In this document: one piece after another, positions 1-9,206 of the stretch | Numbering within the stretch: the stretch's first letter is position 1 | Layout: each line of letters opens with the position of its first letter | NCBI GenBank assembly: GCA_964355045.1 | Contig: CAYHCM010000011.1 | Location: 1 to 41,125 of the forward strand | Direction of reading: 5' to 3' | DNA from: JABWCE01 sp964355045 | GTDB lineage: Bacteria > Bacteroidota > Bacteroidia > NS11-12g > UBA9320 | Length of the DNA stretch: 41,125 nt | Translations under genes and position numbers: made by a program | The notes under the pieces: model-generated | What the model saw: only the letters and a program-made list of their open reading frames with translations | What the model was told of the DNA's origin: nothing | Databases searched by the model: none

Positions 1-244
1 GAGGTTAAGGTTGCTTTCAGCGGTGTATTATAGAAAAAAGGTTGAGGTTAAGGTTTCTTTCAGCAGAGAATTTTTAAAAAGGTTAAGGTTGCTTTCAGCA
101 GAGAATTTTTAGCAGTATAAATTAGATTGTGTAAATGGATTAGATTCCTTTAAACCTTAACCTCAACCTTAATCTCAACCTCAACCTTAACCTAAACCTT
201 AATCTCAACCTCTACCTAAACCTAAACCTCACCCCTACCCTCAA
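1..244. repeat. Complementary word arrays before the antiterminator gene
   Basis: Bases 1-115 hold about three degenerate copies of a C-poor unit of the form GGTTAAGGTTGCTTTCAGCAG. Bases 150-244 are a G-poor array of CCTTAACC/CCTCAACC words that runs right up to the ATG at 245. The two arms are imperfectly complementary, so a transcript through both could fold into a long imperfect hairpin. No gene is visible here. No confident promoter was found. Confidence 0.85.
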
Positions 245-757
245 ATGAAATCCTGGTACGCCTTATACGTTCATTCCCGACAGGAAAAAAAAGTAGCCAT
301 GTTATTGGATTTTCAGGACATTGAAAATTATTTACCTCTCCAAAAAGTAACCAAGCAATGGAGCGACCGCAAAAAAGTTGTTGAGGAACCTCTTTTTAGA
401 TCCTATGTTTTTGCTAGGGTAGATGATTTTGAAAAAGAAAAAATACGCGAAACCGACGGGGTGCTTAACTTCGTATATTGGTTGGGCAAACCAGCCGTTA
501 TAAGAGATGAAGAAATAGCCATTATTAAGAGATTTATGGGTGAATATGAAAATATACAAATTGAACATAATACACCGATACTTAATAGCTCAGTATTAAT
601 AGATGGCGGGCCGTTGATGAATCATATTGGAAAAATTATTAAAATAGGAAAGCACAAAGTAAAAATAATAATCGAATCATTGGGTTGTTCATTAATTGCA
701 GATGTACCAATAAATAAAATAGTAAATTTGCCCATTAAAAAAATTAAGAATGGTTAA
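245..757 (+). CDS. UpxY/NusG-family transcription antiterminator
   Basis: The 170-residue protein looks like a specialised NusG paralogue of the UpxY type. In Bacteroidota these head capsule/exopolysaccharide operons and let RNA polymerase read through them. An N-terminal NGN domain (about residues 3-95) starts with WYALYVHSRQEKKV and contains the conserved PLFRSYVFAR segment. A short KOW-like region follows at about residues 118-155 (GKIIKIGKHKVKI). The ATG follows the word array directly, and the end overlaps the next gene by 8 bases, so the genes are probably translationally coupled. As first gene of the polysaccharide locus it is in the expected place. It could regulate the export genes only or the whole cluster; the sequence does not tell which. 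Confidence 0.9.
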   Translation: MKSWYALYVHSRQEKKVAMLLDFQDIENYLPLQKVTKQWSDRKKVVEEPLFRSYVFARVDDFEKEKIRETDGVLNFVYWLGKPAVIRDEEIAIIKRFMGEYENIQIEHNTPILNSSVLIDGGPLMNHIGKIIKIGKHKVKIIIESLGCSLIADVPINKIVNLPIKKIKNG

Positions 758-1478
758 ACTTATTAAACTTACAACACTCTTTTTATTATCCATTTTGGTT
801 GCTTCATGTGGCAAAAAATTGATTTATTTTCAGGAAAAAGAGGATTCAAAAAATAAATATAACAGTATTGAAGTTTCCAAACCCGAAAATCCGAGAGATC
901 ATATAATTGAGGCGGGAGATGTGTTGGGGATGAGGTTTACATCTAGCGGGCCTGAAATGAGCATCTTATTATCGGGAATCGGAACGGGTTTAATTGTTCA
1001 GGAAAACGGATCAATTTATTTACCTTATTCAGGTAGTTTAAAAATTTCCGGGATATCCATCTCGGTTGCACAAAAAATAATTTCTTCAGAATTAGAAAAA
1101 TATCTGGTAAATCCTGAATTTGAACTTACTCTAAATTCATTCAGGGTAACAATTTTAGGTGATATAAATTCTCCCGGTATTAAAAATTCCCCAGGTGATA
1201 AAATGACAATTATTGATTTAATTAGTATTGGTGGTGATTTAACTGCTGAGGGGAATCGAAAAAACATCAAAGTAATCCGACAGATTGGAGATAAAAAAAC
1301 TACCGTATTTCTCGATATGTCAAGCATTGATGTTTTCCGATCGGAAGTGTATTATCTCAAATCCAATGATATTGTTTATGTAGAACCTCTCCCACGCAAA
1401 TTCATTAAGGAGAATTATTTATATGTCACAATGTTTCTTACTATTATTAATACGTTAGTAATTTTTATCAAAATTTAA
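750..1478 (+). CDS. Wza-like polysaccharide export outer-membrane lipoprotein
   Basis: The 242-residue protein has a lipoprotein signal peptide with a lipobox (LVASC, Cys at about residue 20). A Poly_export domain follows (about residues 52-130, beginning near HIIEAGDVLGMRF) and then an SLBB-like domain (about 132-210, FRVTILGDINSPG). A hydrophobic C-terminal helix (YLYVTMFLTIINTLVIF) ends the protein. This is the architecture of short Bacteroidota Wza homologues, which form the outer-membrane polysaccharide channel with a Wzc partner. It overlaps the antiterminator gene by 8 bases and is followed 16 bases later by the Wzc-like kinase, so the three form one operon. Confidence 0.92.
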   Translation: MVKLIKLTTLFLLSILVASCGKKLIYFQEKEDSKNKYNSIEVSKPENPRDHIIEAGDVLGMRFTSSGPEMSILLSGIGTGLIVQENGSIYLPYSGSLKISGISISVAQKIISSELEKYLVNPEFELTLNSFRVTILGDINSPGIKNSPGDKMTIIDLISIGGDLTAEGNRKNIKVIRQIGDKKTTVFLDMSSIDVFRSEVYYLKSNDIVYVEPLPRKFIKENYLYVTMFLTIINTLVIFIKI

Positions 1479-1494
1479 TCTTATCGAATATTCT

Positions 1495-3960
1495 ATGCCG
1501 GAAAATAATGAAATAGATTTAAGTACATCCGAATCGAAACAGGGAAGAAAGATAAAAGAAATTTTAGGTCTTATAAGGGTTTACTGGATATTATTTTTAA
1601 TCTGTTCAACCGTCGCCATTATAGATGGATTTTTAATTGTTCGATATTCAACGCCCTTTTATAAAATTGAAGGGGATATCCTACTTTTCAATCAAAGTAA
1701 AGGGAAAGAAGGTGCAGAACTTTTAGGTTCTAACGAAGTGTCAGGGGCAATGAATCCTTTTGACGTATCAGGTATAAATGACAAAATTGAAATTATCAAA
1801 TCTAAAAAATTTATTCGGGAGGTCGTTGAAAAATTAAGGTTCAATCATTCGTTTTTTATTAAGGGAAATGTAATGACCACGGAAGCTTATAGCAATGATC
1901 TTCCCATTGAATTTTACTATAGATTATTGAATAGTGCTGCTTTGAGTTATAAATTTGAACTTGATATAAAAAATAAATCATATTCTATAGATATAAGCAA
2001 TAAAAATTCTATAATTTATTCGAAAAAAAATCTTCAATATGACGATTCATTAGTGATAGAGAATTGTGTAATATTTATCCATAATAAAATTGATGCCGAT
2101 TTATGGTCTGATAAAATTGCCCCCAAGAATCTTAATGTCACTTTGAATGATATTGATGGGGTGACAAATAAATATTCTTCATTACTTAATATAAAACAAA
2201 AACCTCAAACAAAAGTTTTAACATTAAGTATTGAATCCAGCCAACCCAATAAGGATCGCGACTTTATTATAGAAGTTTCGAATAGATTTATTGAAAAAGG
2301 GCTTCTTGAAAAAAATGAAAAATTTGATACGACTCTTAAATTCATTAATGAACAATTACAAAAGGTCGAGTCAGTTTTAGGTAATTTCGAATTTAATCTT
2401 GAAAATTTTAAAAAAACCAGCGGTATCCTGGATTGGCCTTCAGAAAGTGCCATATTGGTAGCTGAGAAATCAGGGCTTGAATCGAAATTACAAGAACAGG
2501 AAATTTTATTAAAAAAAGTTATAGCACTTAAAGAATATGTTGAAAAGCATGAAGATCTTTCAGGTTTAGCTCCGTCCACATTTGGAATTTCTGAACCATT
2601 ATTAATACCCTTAATTAATGATTTAAGCAAAGCCAGCAGTAATTTAAATGATTTAGGACAAGATTTCAATCAAGCCTCTGTTCAATACATCCGTCTTAAA
2701 CAAAAAGTTATAAACGCCAAGAAATTACTTATCGAAAATATTAATTCTCTTAGTTCAAATACTTCAACCATATTAAATAATTATAAATCAGACCTTGCTA
2801 ACCTGAAGTCCAAAATAAATCAATTACCCGGTATTGAAAGAGAAGGCATTGGAATGATGCGAAAATCTTCGATTCAGGAGAAACTTTACATGCTTCTTTT
2901 AGAAAAAAAATTCGAATACGAAATATCCCGTTCTGGTAATAAAAGTGATTATTCTATATTAAACGAAGCAGAAATCAAAGGGCAAACGCAACCCAATAGT
3001 AAAAAAATATATATGTTTTCAGTATTATTTGGTTTATTATTCCCTTCCCTTTATATCTTCCTTAAAATATTTCTCGACACAAAATTAAGAAGCCGCGAAC
3101 AGATTGAAAAATTAACCAAAATACCATTTCTTGGGACTATTCCTCATCATGGCGGTCACGGACAGATGGTATTTAAGGAAAATTCAAAATCCATGATTGC
3201 GGAATCCTTCCGTAACTTTCGTTCCAATATTATGTTTATGTTGAAAAAAGATGCAGAATCTAATATCATACTTTTTACATCCACCATAAGCGGTGAAGGT
3301 AAAACGTTTTGTACCTTAAATACAGCTCAGGCTATTGCTATCTCAGGAGCAAAAGTGGTAGTTATTGGTTTGGATTTGAGAAAACCCCGCCTGCATTTGA
3401 GCTTTGATATTAAGAACGATATTGGGATGACAACTTATTTAATAGGTCGGGCATCTTTGGATCAAATTATTCAACATACAAATATACCGAATATAGATAT
3501 TATTCCTTCCGGGCCGGTGCCACCAAATCCATCAGAATTGATACTAAGCAGTCAGATGCTGGAATGCCTGAATGAATTAAAAAAGAAATATCAATATATA
3601 TTATTGGATACAGCTCCCCTTGGATTAGTAACTGATGCCGGAGATTTAATGCAACACGCGGATTTAAATATTTTCGTGATGCGTGAAAGTTACTCCCATC
3701 TTGCCTCCATTAATTTTTGCAACGAATTTTATGAGAATCAAAAAATCAAAAATATTGGAATTGTTATGAATGATTCCACATTTTCAGGGGCTAAATATGG
3801 TTACGGATACGGCTATGGGTATGGATACGGGTACGGCTACGGATATGGCTATGGGTATGGATACAGCTATGGCTATGGCTACGGGTATTATGATGATGAA
3901 AAGTCACCTAAGAAAAAGAAATCCCTCGTTCAAAAAATAACAGGATTCTTTAAAAATTAA
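1495..3960 (+). CDS. Wzc-like polysaccharide copolymerase / bacterial tyrosine kinase
   Basis: The 821-residue inner-membrane protein would control polysaccharide chain length and export. A first membrane helix lies at about residues 29-50, then a long periplasmic Wzz/coiled-coil part, and a second helix at about 503-527. The cytoplasmic BY-kinase domain carries Walker A (SGEGKT, about 599-604), Walker A' (VVVIGLDLRKP, about 621-631) and Walker B (ILLDTAPLG, about 702-710). The C-terminus is a long tyrosine cluster of alternating Y and G (about 767-803), encoded by an imperfect 6-bp repeat at 3793-3893, the usual site of autophosphorylation. A basic tail (KSPKKKKS) follows. It pairs with the upstream Wza-like protein. 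Array words begin about 20 bases after the stop. Confidence 0.95.
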   Translation: MPENNEIDLSTSESKQGRKIKEILGLIRVYWILFLICSTVAIIDGFLIVRYSTPFYKIEGDILLFNQSKGKEGAELLGSNEVSGAMNPFDVSGINDKIEIIKSKKFIREVVEKLRFNHSFFIKGNVMTTEAYSNDLPIEFYYRLLNSAALSYKFELDIKNKSYSIDISNKNSIIYSKKNLQYDDSLVIENCVIFIHNKIDADLWSDKIAPKNLNVTLNDIDGVTNKYSSLLNIKQKPQTKVLTLSIESSQPNKDRDFIIEVSNRFIEKGLLEKNEKFDTTLKFINEQLQKVESVLGNFEFNLENFKKTSGILDWPSESAILVAEKSGLESKLQEQEILLKKVIALKEYVEKHEDLSGLAPSTFGISEPLLIPLINDLSKASSNLNDLGQDFNQASVQYIRLKQKVINAKKLLIENINSLSSNTSTILNNYKSDLANLKSKINQLPGIEREGIGMMRKSSIQEKLYMLLLEKKFEYEISRSGNKSDYSILNEAEIKGQTQPNSKKIYMFSVLFGLLFPSLYIFLKIFLDTKLRSREQIEKLTKIPFLGTIPHHGGHGQMVFKENSKSMIAESFRNFRSNIMFMLKKDAESNIILFTSTISGEGKTFCTLNTAQAIAISGAKVVVIGLDLRKPRLHLSFDIKNDIGMTTYLIGRASLDQIIQHTNIPNIDIIPSGPVPPNPSELILSSQMLECLNELKKKYQYILLDTAPLGLVTDAGDLMQHADLNIFVMRESYSHLASINFCNEFYENQKIKNIGIVMNDSTFSGAKYGYGYGYGYGYGYGYGYGYGYGYSYGYGYGYYDDEKSPKKKKSLVQKITGFFKN

Positions 3961-4682
3961 TACTTAAGCTTCAATAAAGATTGAGGTTGAGGTTAAGGTT
4001 GAGGTTAAGGTTGCTTTCAGTGGCATAAAAAGAATATTTGAAAAGGTTGAGGTTAAGGTTGCTTTCAGTGGAATAAAAAGAATATTTGAAAAGGTNNNNN
4101 NNNNNNNNNNNNNNNNNNNNNNNNNNNNNNNNNNNNNNNNNNNNNNNNNNNNNNNNNNNNNNNNNNNNNNNNNNNNNNNNNNNNNNNNNNNNNNNTGAGG
4201 TTGAGGTTATGGTTGCTTTCAGTGGAATAAAAAGAATATTTGAAAAGGTTGAGGTTGAGGTTATGGTTGCTTTCAGTGGAATAAAAAGAATATTTGAAAA
4301 GGTTAAGGTTGAGATTAAGGTTGCTTTCAGTGGAATAAAAAAATATTTGAAAAGCTTGAGGTTAAGATTAAGGTTGCTTTCAGTGGTATAAGAAAGAAAA
4401 GGCTAAGGTTGAGGTTGAGGTTGCCTTCAGAAGCGTACAAAAAAAGGTTAAGGTTGAGGTTATGGTTGTTTTCAGAGGTATAAGAAATAAAAGGTTGAGA
4501 TTAAGGTTGCTTTCAGTTGTTAAAGAACAAGACTTCAATAAATATTAAGAATTCCTTTCATCAACCAAATAATCTCAACCTCTACCTCAACCCAAGCCTC
4601 TACCTTAACCTCAACCTAAGCCTAAACCTTACCTCAGCCTAAAGCCTAAACCTTAACCTCAGTCTAAACCTTAACCTCAACC
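3961..4682. repeat. 54-bp tandem array plus complementary G-poor array
   Basis: From about 3980 to 4530 a C-poor unit repeats, each copy containing GGTTGCTTTCAGTGGAATAA followed by an A-rich linker. Copies of the GCTTTCAG core lie at 4013, 4061, 4215, 4269, 4323 and 4376 (about 48-54 bp apart), then at 4423, 4468 and 4509 with shrinking spacing. From 4571 to 4682 the complementary G-poor words (CCTCAACC, CCTAAACC, CCTTAACC) run to the ATG of the next gene. No gene is supported in the 722 bases. Confidence 0.9.
4096..4195. other. Assembly gap of 100 N
   Basis: Exactly 100 undetermined bases sit inside the 54-bp tandem array. The round size suggests a scaffold gap of unknown true length, most likely unresolved further repeat copies. 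Confidence 0.97.
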
Positions 4683-5933
4683 ATGCCTAAAACTATCGCA
4701 ATAATTGGACTCGGTTATGTTGGCTTACCTTTGGCGGTGGAGTTCGGTAAAAAATATCACACTCTTGGTTTTGATATTAATACCAAAAGAATCCATGAAC
4801 TAAAACAAGGATTTGATAAGACACTCGAGATTGATTCAGATAATTTAAAATCTTCGACCCATCTTTCCTTTTCTTCTGATAATAATGATTTAAAGAAATG
4901 TCAAATTTACATTATTACGGTTCCAACACCCGTTGACAGCAACAATCGTCCTGACCTTAACCCATTATATAAAGCCAGTGAAACGGTAAGTAAAGTTTTA
5001 AAAGTAGGAGATATTGTAATTTATGAATCAACAGTTTATCCGGGAGCTACCGAGGAAGAATGTGTTCCGGTGCTAGAAAAATTTTCAGGATTAAAATATA
5101 ATTTTGATTTCTTTTGTGGCTATTCTCCTGAACGCATCAATCCTGGCGATAAAGATCATACGGTTACTAAAATATTAAAGGTCACTTCCGGTTCCACTCC
5201 GGAAATTGCTGATGAAGTTGACAATTTATATAAATCCATTATTGTTGCCGGTACCCACAAGGCACCGAGCATTAAAGTGGCCGAAGCAGCCAAGGTAATC
5301 GAAAATTCACAACGGGATATCAATATTGCTTTTGTTAATGAATTGGCAAAAATATTTAATCTTTTAGGGATTGATACCCACGATGTGCTGGAGGCAGCCG
5401 GCTCCAAGTGGAATTTTTTGAAATTTAAACCCGGATTAGTAGGTGGACATTGTATCGGGGTTGATCCGTATTATTTAGCTCAAAAAGCTCAGGAAGCAGG
5501 CTATCATCCTGAAATAATTCTGGCAGGGCGCAGGCTTAATGACAGTATGGGTTCTTTTGTAGCCGAACAAGTAGTCAAACTTATGGTAAAAAAACATATT
5601 GCAGTTAACAATGCAAAATGCCTTGTGCTTGGATTTACATTTAAAGAAAATTGCCCGGATGTTCGCAATACCAGAGTAATTGACATTATCAATGAACTTA
5701 AATCCTACCATATTGCGCCTGTTGTTTATGATCCCTGGGCCAGTATTGAAGACGTAAAGCATGAATATGGAATTGATATTTTTAACGATTTGCCGGAAGG
5801 AAAATTTGATGCAACCATATTAGCTGTAGCTCATAATGAATTTAAAGATTTAGTAATCCATAAATCGGATGATACAGTTGTTTATGATGTAAAGGGGATT
5901 TTGGCACTGGAAATGGTAGATGGGAGATTGTAA
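4683..5933 (+). CDS. UDP-N-acetylhexosamine 6-dehydrogenase (WbpO/TviB-type)
   Basis: This is a 416-residue nucleotide-sugar dehydrogenase of the UDP-Glc/GDP-Man dehydrogenase family. It oxidises the C6 alcohol of a UDP-sugar to a carboxylate with two NAD+. The Rossmann motif is IGLGYVGLPLA (residues 7-17), the hinge region has GYSPERINPGD, the catalytic cysteine is Cys257 in GGHCIGVDPYYL, and the C-terminal domain has GFTFKENCPDVRN. The motifs resemble the TviB/WbpO group acting on UDP-GlcNAc or UDP-GalNAc more than UDP-glucose enzymes, but the substrate is inferred. The C4-epimerase at 6958 fits as partner, together giving UDP-GalNAcA. A four-helix-bundle gene in its own word arrays separates the two. 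Confidence 0.9.
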   Translation: MPKTIAIIGLGYVGLPLAVEFGKKYHTLGFDINTKRIHELKQGFDKTLEIDSDNLKSSTHLSFSSDNNDLKKCQIYIITVPTPVDSNNRPDLNPLYKASETVSKVLKVGDIVIYESTVYPGATEEECVPVLEKFSGLKYNFDFFCGYSPERINPGDKDHTVTKILKVTSGSTPEIADEVDNLYKSIIVAGTHKAPSIKVAEAAKVIENSQRDINIAFVNELAKIFNLLGIDTHDVLEAAGSKWNFLKFKPGLVGGHCIGVDPYYLAQKAQEAGYHPEIILAGRRLNDSMGSFVAEQVVKLMVKKHIAVNNAKCLVLGFTFKENCPDVRNTRVIDIINELKSYHIAPVVYDPWASIEDVKHEYGIDIFNDLPEGKFDATILAVAHNEFKDLVIHKSDDTVVYDVKGILALEMVDGRL

Positions 5934-6143
5934 ATAGGAGTAGAAAAGTAGAGAAGGAGTAGAATGGTACATTTTATAGAATAAGAGTATAATATTTAGA
6001 GAAGTAGTGAAATAGTAGAATGATAATAATTTTATAGCATTTAACATTTCTACTCTTTTACTACTCAACTTTTCTACCCTTCTACTCATCTACTTATAAA
6101 CCCCACAAGTACTTCACTAATCTTAAATCTAATAAATTTAAAA
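5934..6143. repeat. GTAGAAAAGTAG / CTACTTTTCTAC word arrays
   Basis: Directly after the dehydrogenase stop comes a C-poor purine-rich array (AGTAGAAAAGTAGAGAAGG type, about 5936-6020). At about 6045-6092 its complement appears (CTACTCAACTTTTCTACCC type), shortly before the next ATG. The word set differs from the GGTTGAGG family used at the previous junction, but the order is the same. Confidence 0.85.
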
Positions 6144-6545
6144 ATGTCATACAGAATTTATTCCTTTGAAAAACTTGAAGTTTATAAGAAATCAAGGGTA
6201 TTGCTAAAAGAATTAAATATTTTAATTAAAACCTATCCTAAAGATGAAACTTATGGTTTAATTAGTCAAATTAAGAGGGCTTCTGCAAGTGTAACTTCAA
6301 ATTTAGCTGAAGGTTCTGGAAGGGCGTCCAATGTTGATAAGGCTCATTATACTAATATTAGTTATTCCAGTTGTCTTGAATTAATAGATCATTTAAATTC
6401 TTCTCTTGACTTGGAATATATTAGCGAAAAAGTACATGAGGAGTTTCGCCTTAAACTTGACCCTATTATTTCAGGTTTAAATGGACTTTATAAATTTCAG
6501 TTAACTGAAGAAATCAGTTTGAAGAAAAAATTAGGGGGAAAATAG
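6144..6545 (+). CDS. Four-helix-bundle protein (S23 / 23S rRNA-IVP-like family)
   Basis: The 133-residue protein begins SYRIYSFEKLEVYKKSRVLL and contains the family signature ISQIKRASASVTSNLAEGSGR. This identifies the four-helix-bundle family first named for proteins encoded in 23S rRNA intervening sequences and very common in Bacteroidota. Its biochemical role is not established. It stands alone between two GTAGAAAAGTAG-type arrays and separates the dehydrogenase from its likely epimerase partner, so it looks like cargo and not a pathway gene. It is only distantly similar to the two closer paralogues at 14350 and 18601. Confidence 0.9.
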   Translation: MSYRIYSFEKLEVYKKSRVLLKELNILIKTYPKDETYGLISQIKRASASVTSNLAEGSGRASNVDKAHYTNISYSSCLELIDHLNSSLDLEYISEKVHEEFRLKLDPIISGLNGLYKFQLTEEISLKKKLGGK

Positions 6546-6957
6546 TAGATGAGGGTAATAGTAGATGAGTAGAAGGGTAGAATGGTAGAAAGGTAGAAAA
6601 ATAGAAAAAAGTAGAATGGTAAAATTGAAGAGAAGATTAGTCCATTTTATAAATAGAAATCTTACCTTCAACTCTTCCAATTTTCAGCCTAACTCCAAAT
6701 AACACTTCACTACCCATCTTCTTCTCTACTTTTCAGCCAATGCCACTTCTAAAATAAAAACCACATACCAATCTACTCCTCTACTTTTCTACCCAATTCC
6801 CCTATCCTAAATAATACCCCTCTATCTTTCTACTTTTCTACCCAATACTTCTTCCTAAATAACACCCCTCTATCTTTCTACTTTTCTACCCAATACTTCT
6901 TCCTAAATAACACCCCTCTACTTTTCTACTCCTCCAATCTTCTACCAAAAAATATAA
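6546..6957. repeat. Long GTAGAAAAG / CTACTTTTCTACC word arrays
   Basis: A C-poor array (GATGAGTAGAAGGGTAGAA type) covers about 6546-6625. From about 6715 to 6950 a G-poor array follows, with three near-copies of a longer unit containing CTATCTTTCTACTTTTCTAC and a CCCAATACTTCTTCCTAAAT linker. Between them lies about 90 bases of ordinary AT-rich sequence. No gene is supported. Confidence 0.85.
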
Positions 6958-7917
6958 ATGAAAATCCTAATTACCGGCGGTGCCGGATTTATTGGTTCAA
7001 ATCTGGCAGAAGCATTGCTGAATGATGAAAGAATTTCTTTAGTAAGAGTACTTGATAATTTGGAAACCGGACATTTAAGTAACCTTGATTCATTTATTGC
7101 AAATCCGAAATTTGAATTTATTAAGGGAGACATCAGAAATCAGGATGATTGCACTGCTGCTTGCAGAGGGATAGATGCCATAAGCCATCAGGCAGCTTTG
7201 GGTTCAGTGCCAAGAAGCATTGAAGACCCTATGACAACACATGACGTCAATGTCAACGGTTTTGTAAATATTCTGGAAGCGGCAAGAAAAAATAATATCA
7301 AACGAATCGTATATGCCTCTTCATCTTCTATATATGGCGATTTAAAAGATTCTCCAAAAGTAGAAACAAAAGTTGGTAAAGTTTTATCCCCCTATGCTGC
7401 CGGAAAAATGACTAATGAATTGTATGCCGAAGCGTATGCCAAAAATTACAACATGAAACTTATTGGATTACGCTACTTTAATGTATTTGGGCCAAAGCAA
7501 GACCCCGAAGGACCTTATGCTGCTGTTATTCCTTTATTTATAAAAGCTGCTTTAAAAAATCAAAGGCCTTTGATAAATGGGGATGGAACCATTACCCGTG
7601 ATTTTACACCGATAAAAAATGTGGTTCAAATAAACATAAGTGCTTTAAAAATGCCTCTGAATAAAGTAAATCATGAAGTGGTAAACGTGGCCTGCGGTAA
7701 AGCAACCACTTTAAACGAATTATGGCAAATGATAAAAATTATTAGCAGCTCCACGTCCAATCCAATTTCTGGCCCTAACCGAAAAGGCGATATTTTATTT
7801 AGTTTGGCTGATATTAATAAAGCAATGCGGCTTTTGGAATATAATGCCGAAACCAATATCTATGAAGGTTTAAAGGAAACCGTGAATTGGTTTTTGGAAC
7901 AAAGGGTAGAAAAGTAG
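6958..7917 (+). CDS. SDR-family UDP-N-acetylhexosamine(uronate) C4-epimerase (WbpP/TviC-type)
   Basis: The 319-residue extended short-chain dehydrogenase/reductase has the NAD-binding motif GGAGFIGS (about residues 7-14), an SSSSIYG segment with the catalytic serine, and the YxxxK pair Tyr146/Lys150 in YAAGK. The AALGSVPRS segment and RYFNVFGPKQDPEGPYAAV are typical of the WbpP/TviC/Gne2 group, which interconverts UDP-GlcNAc(A) and UDP-GalNAc(A). With the dehydrogenase at 4683 it would supply UDP-GalNAcA for the polysaccharide. Substrate is inferred from family and context. Length is normal and the gene appears intact. It is flanked on both sides by word arrays and would need its own promoter or UpxY-assisted read-through. 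Confidence 0.88.
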   Translation: MKILITGGAGFIGSNLAEALLNDERISLVRVLDNLETGHLSNLDSFIANPKFEFIKGDIRNQDDCTAACRGIDAISHQAALGSVPRSIEDPMTTHDVNVNGFVNILEAARKNNIKRIVYASSSSIYGDLKDSPKVETKVGKVLSPYAAGKMTNELYAEAYAKNYNMKLIGLRYFNVFGPKQDPEGPYAAVIPLFIKAALKNQRPLINGDGTITRDFTPIKNVVQINISALKMPLNKVNHEVVNVACGKATTLNELWQMIKIISSSTSNPISGPNRKGDILFSLADINKAMRLLEYNAETNIYEGLKETVNWFLEQRVEK

Positions 7918-8064
7918 AGAATTAAAAAGGGTAGAAAAGTAGAAGAGTAGAGAAGTAAAAGGTAGATAAGTAGAATAGTAGATAATCCAAAATAATACAT
8001 TTCTACTTTTCTACCCCTCAACCTTAACCTCAACCTGAACCTCAACCTTAACCTGAATTAAAAA
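7918..8064. repeat. Junction with two word families
   Basis: A C-poor GTAGAAAAGTAGAG array occupies about 7900-7985 and in fact begins inside the last codons of the epimerase gene. The G-poor side starts as CTACTTTTCTACCCC (7998-8016) and then switches to CTCAACCTTAACC words (8017-8056), so the two vocabularies meet within one junction. Confidence 0.8.
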
Positions 8065-9183
8065 ATGAATCCATTCAGCTACGGTACAATAGTAAAAGAG
8101 CCTTATTATTTCAATAGACACGAAGAGTGCAAACGAATTGTTTCTACGCTAACCGGTGGCAATGATCTTGTTCTTTTTGCTCCACGTCGTTATGGAAAAA
8201 CATCATTGGTTTTTCGTGCTATAGAGGAACTGGAAAAGAAAGGATTTACCTGTGTCTATTTTGATTTTTTGCCTGTTTATTCTCGCGAATCGTTTATAGA
8301 ATCCTACTCCAAAGCCATACTAAAAAAACAAAATAATTTAGAAAAAGCAGTCAAGAAGATTGCAGGGTTAATAAAAGGCATCAGACCTAAATTGGTTTTT
8401 GACCAAATGGGCAATCCGGAATTCTCATTGGACTTTACAGATGAAAAAGTAAGTGAAAAAACACTTGAAGATATTCTTGATTTACCTGAAAATTTAGCCT
8501 CTGAAGGAAAACGGTACATTATTATTTTTGATGAATTTCAGGAAATAACGAAACTGAATGGTGAGAATTTTGAAAATCTTCTCCGAAGTAAAATTCAACA
8601 ACAGGTTAAAGTAAACTATCTTTTTTTGGGAAGTAGAACCCATTTGCTCAACGACATGTTTAATAACAAAAGCAGGGCATTTTATAATTCTGCCATGTTA
8701 ATGCAAATTGAAACCTTGCCAAAAAACGAAACCATCGAGTTTTTAATAACAAGATTTTCCTTATCCAATATCTCTATTGATGACACGGTATCAAATTTTT
8801 TAATTAATCAAGCCGGTAATATTCCATACTATATTCAGTTATTGGCAGCCGAAGTTTGGCAAAACATGGTATCATTAAATAAAGTAGTAAGCACCGAAGT
8901 AGTTGCTTTATGTGCAGAGCGTATTGTGGATTTAAAAGGCGATTACTATTTTGAGCTTTACGACCGACAATCGGCCTATCAAAAAAAATTATTTAAATCT
9001 CTTTTAATAAGTGGCGAAAATATTTTTTCATCAGAATATACCAAACGCCATCGCTTATCAGCCACCTCTACTACCCAAAAGGCACTGATTGGATTAATTG
9101 AAAGTGGAATTGTTGAGAAAGTTAACGCAAATTATTTTATTGCCGATCCGTTTTTTAAGCGATTCCTTTCCCGTTACGCCTAA
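8065..9183 (+). CDS. AAA ATP-binding protein (archaeal-type ATPase family)
   Basis: The 372-residue P-loop ATPase starts NPFSYGTIVKEPYYFNRHEE, with Walker A APRRYGKTS (about residues 39-47) and Walker B YIIIFDEFQE (about 151-160). A C-terminal winged-helix-like region ends IADPFFKRFLSRYA. This matches the ATPase_2/MNS-type STAND-related ATPases abundant in Bacteroidota and archaea. Their cellular role is mostly unknown, and this one has no obvious effector domain. It is complete. It is the first cargo gene after the sugar-precursor genes and has no evident functional link to them. Confidence 0.85.
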   Translation: MNPFSYGTIVKEPYYFNRHEECKRIVSTLTGGNDLVLFAPRRYGKTSLVFRAIEELEKKGFTCVYFDFLPVYSRESFIESYSKAILKKQNNLEKAVKKIAGLIKGIRPKLVFDQMGNPEFSLDFTDEKVSEKTLEDILDLPENLASEGKRYIIIFDEFQEITKLNGENFENLLRSKIQQQVKVNYLFLGSRTHLLNDMFNNKSRAFYNSAMLMQIETLPKNETIEFLITRFSLSNISIDDTVSNFLINQAGNIPYYIQLLAAEVWQNMVSLNKVVSTEVVALCAERIVDLKGDYYFELYDRQSAYQKKLFKSLLISGENIFSSEYTKRHRLSATSTTQKALIGLIESGIVEKVNANYFIADPFFKRFLSRYA

Positions 9184-9188
9184 AAGCG

Positions 9189-9206
9189 TTACGCCTCAAG
9201 GCGTAA
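9189..9206. terminator. Hairpin just after the ATPase stop
   Basis: TTACGCCT and AGGCGTAA form a perfect 8-bp inverted repeat with a 2-base gap (an 18-bp near-palindrome), 6 bases after the TAA at 9181-9183. No U-tract follows, so it is at best an imperfect terminator or a 3'-end stabilising hairpin. Confidence 0.35.

Noticed and set aside
150..244. Telomere-like CCTAACC repeats or contamination from a eukaryote
   Set aside because: Words are degenerate, internal, switch strand at each junction and lie between clear bacterial genes.
3793..3893. Frameshift-prone repeat or artefact in the kinase gene
   Set aside because: The YG repeats are the normal tyrosine tail of Wzc-type kinases and stay in frame to a sensible end.
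4086..4391. Open frame across the N gap with EVEVMVAFSGIKRIFEKV repeats
   Set aside because: It is a translation of the 54-bp tandem array and 100 unknown bases; no start context and no family resemblance.
3980..4530. CRISPR array
   Set aside because: Units are contiguous, degenerate and have no unique spacers of constant length; no cas genes.
9189..9206. Strong rho-independent terminator
   Set aside because: Perfect stem but no T run; kept only as a low-confidence hairpin.
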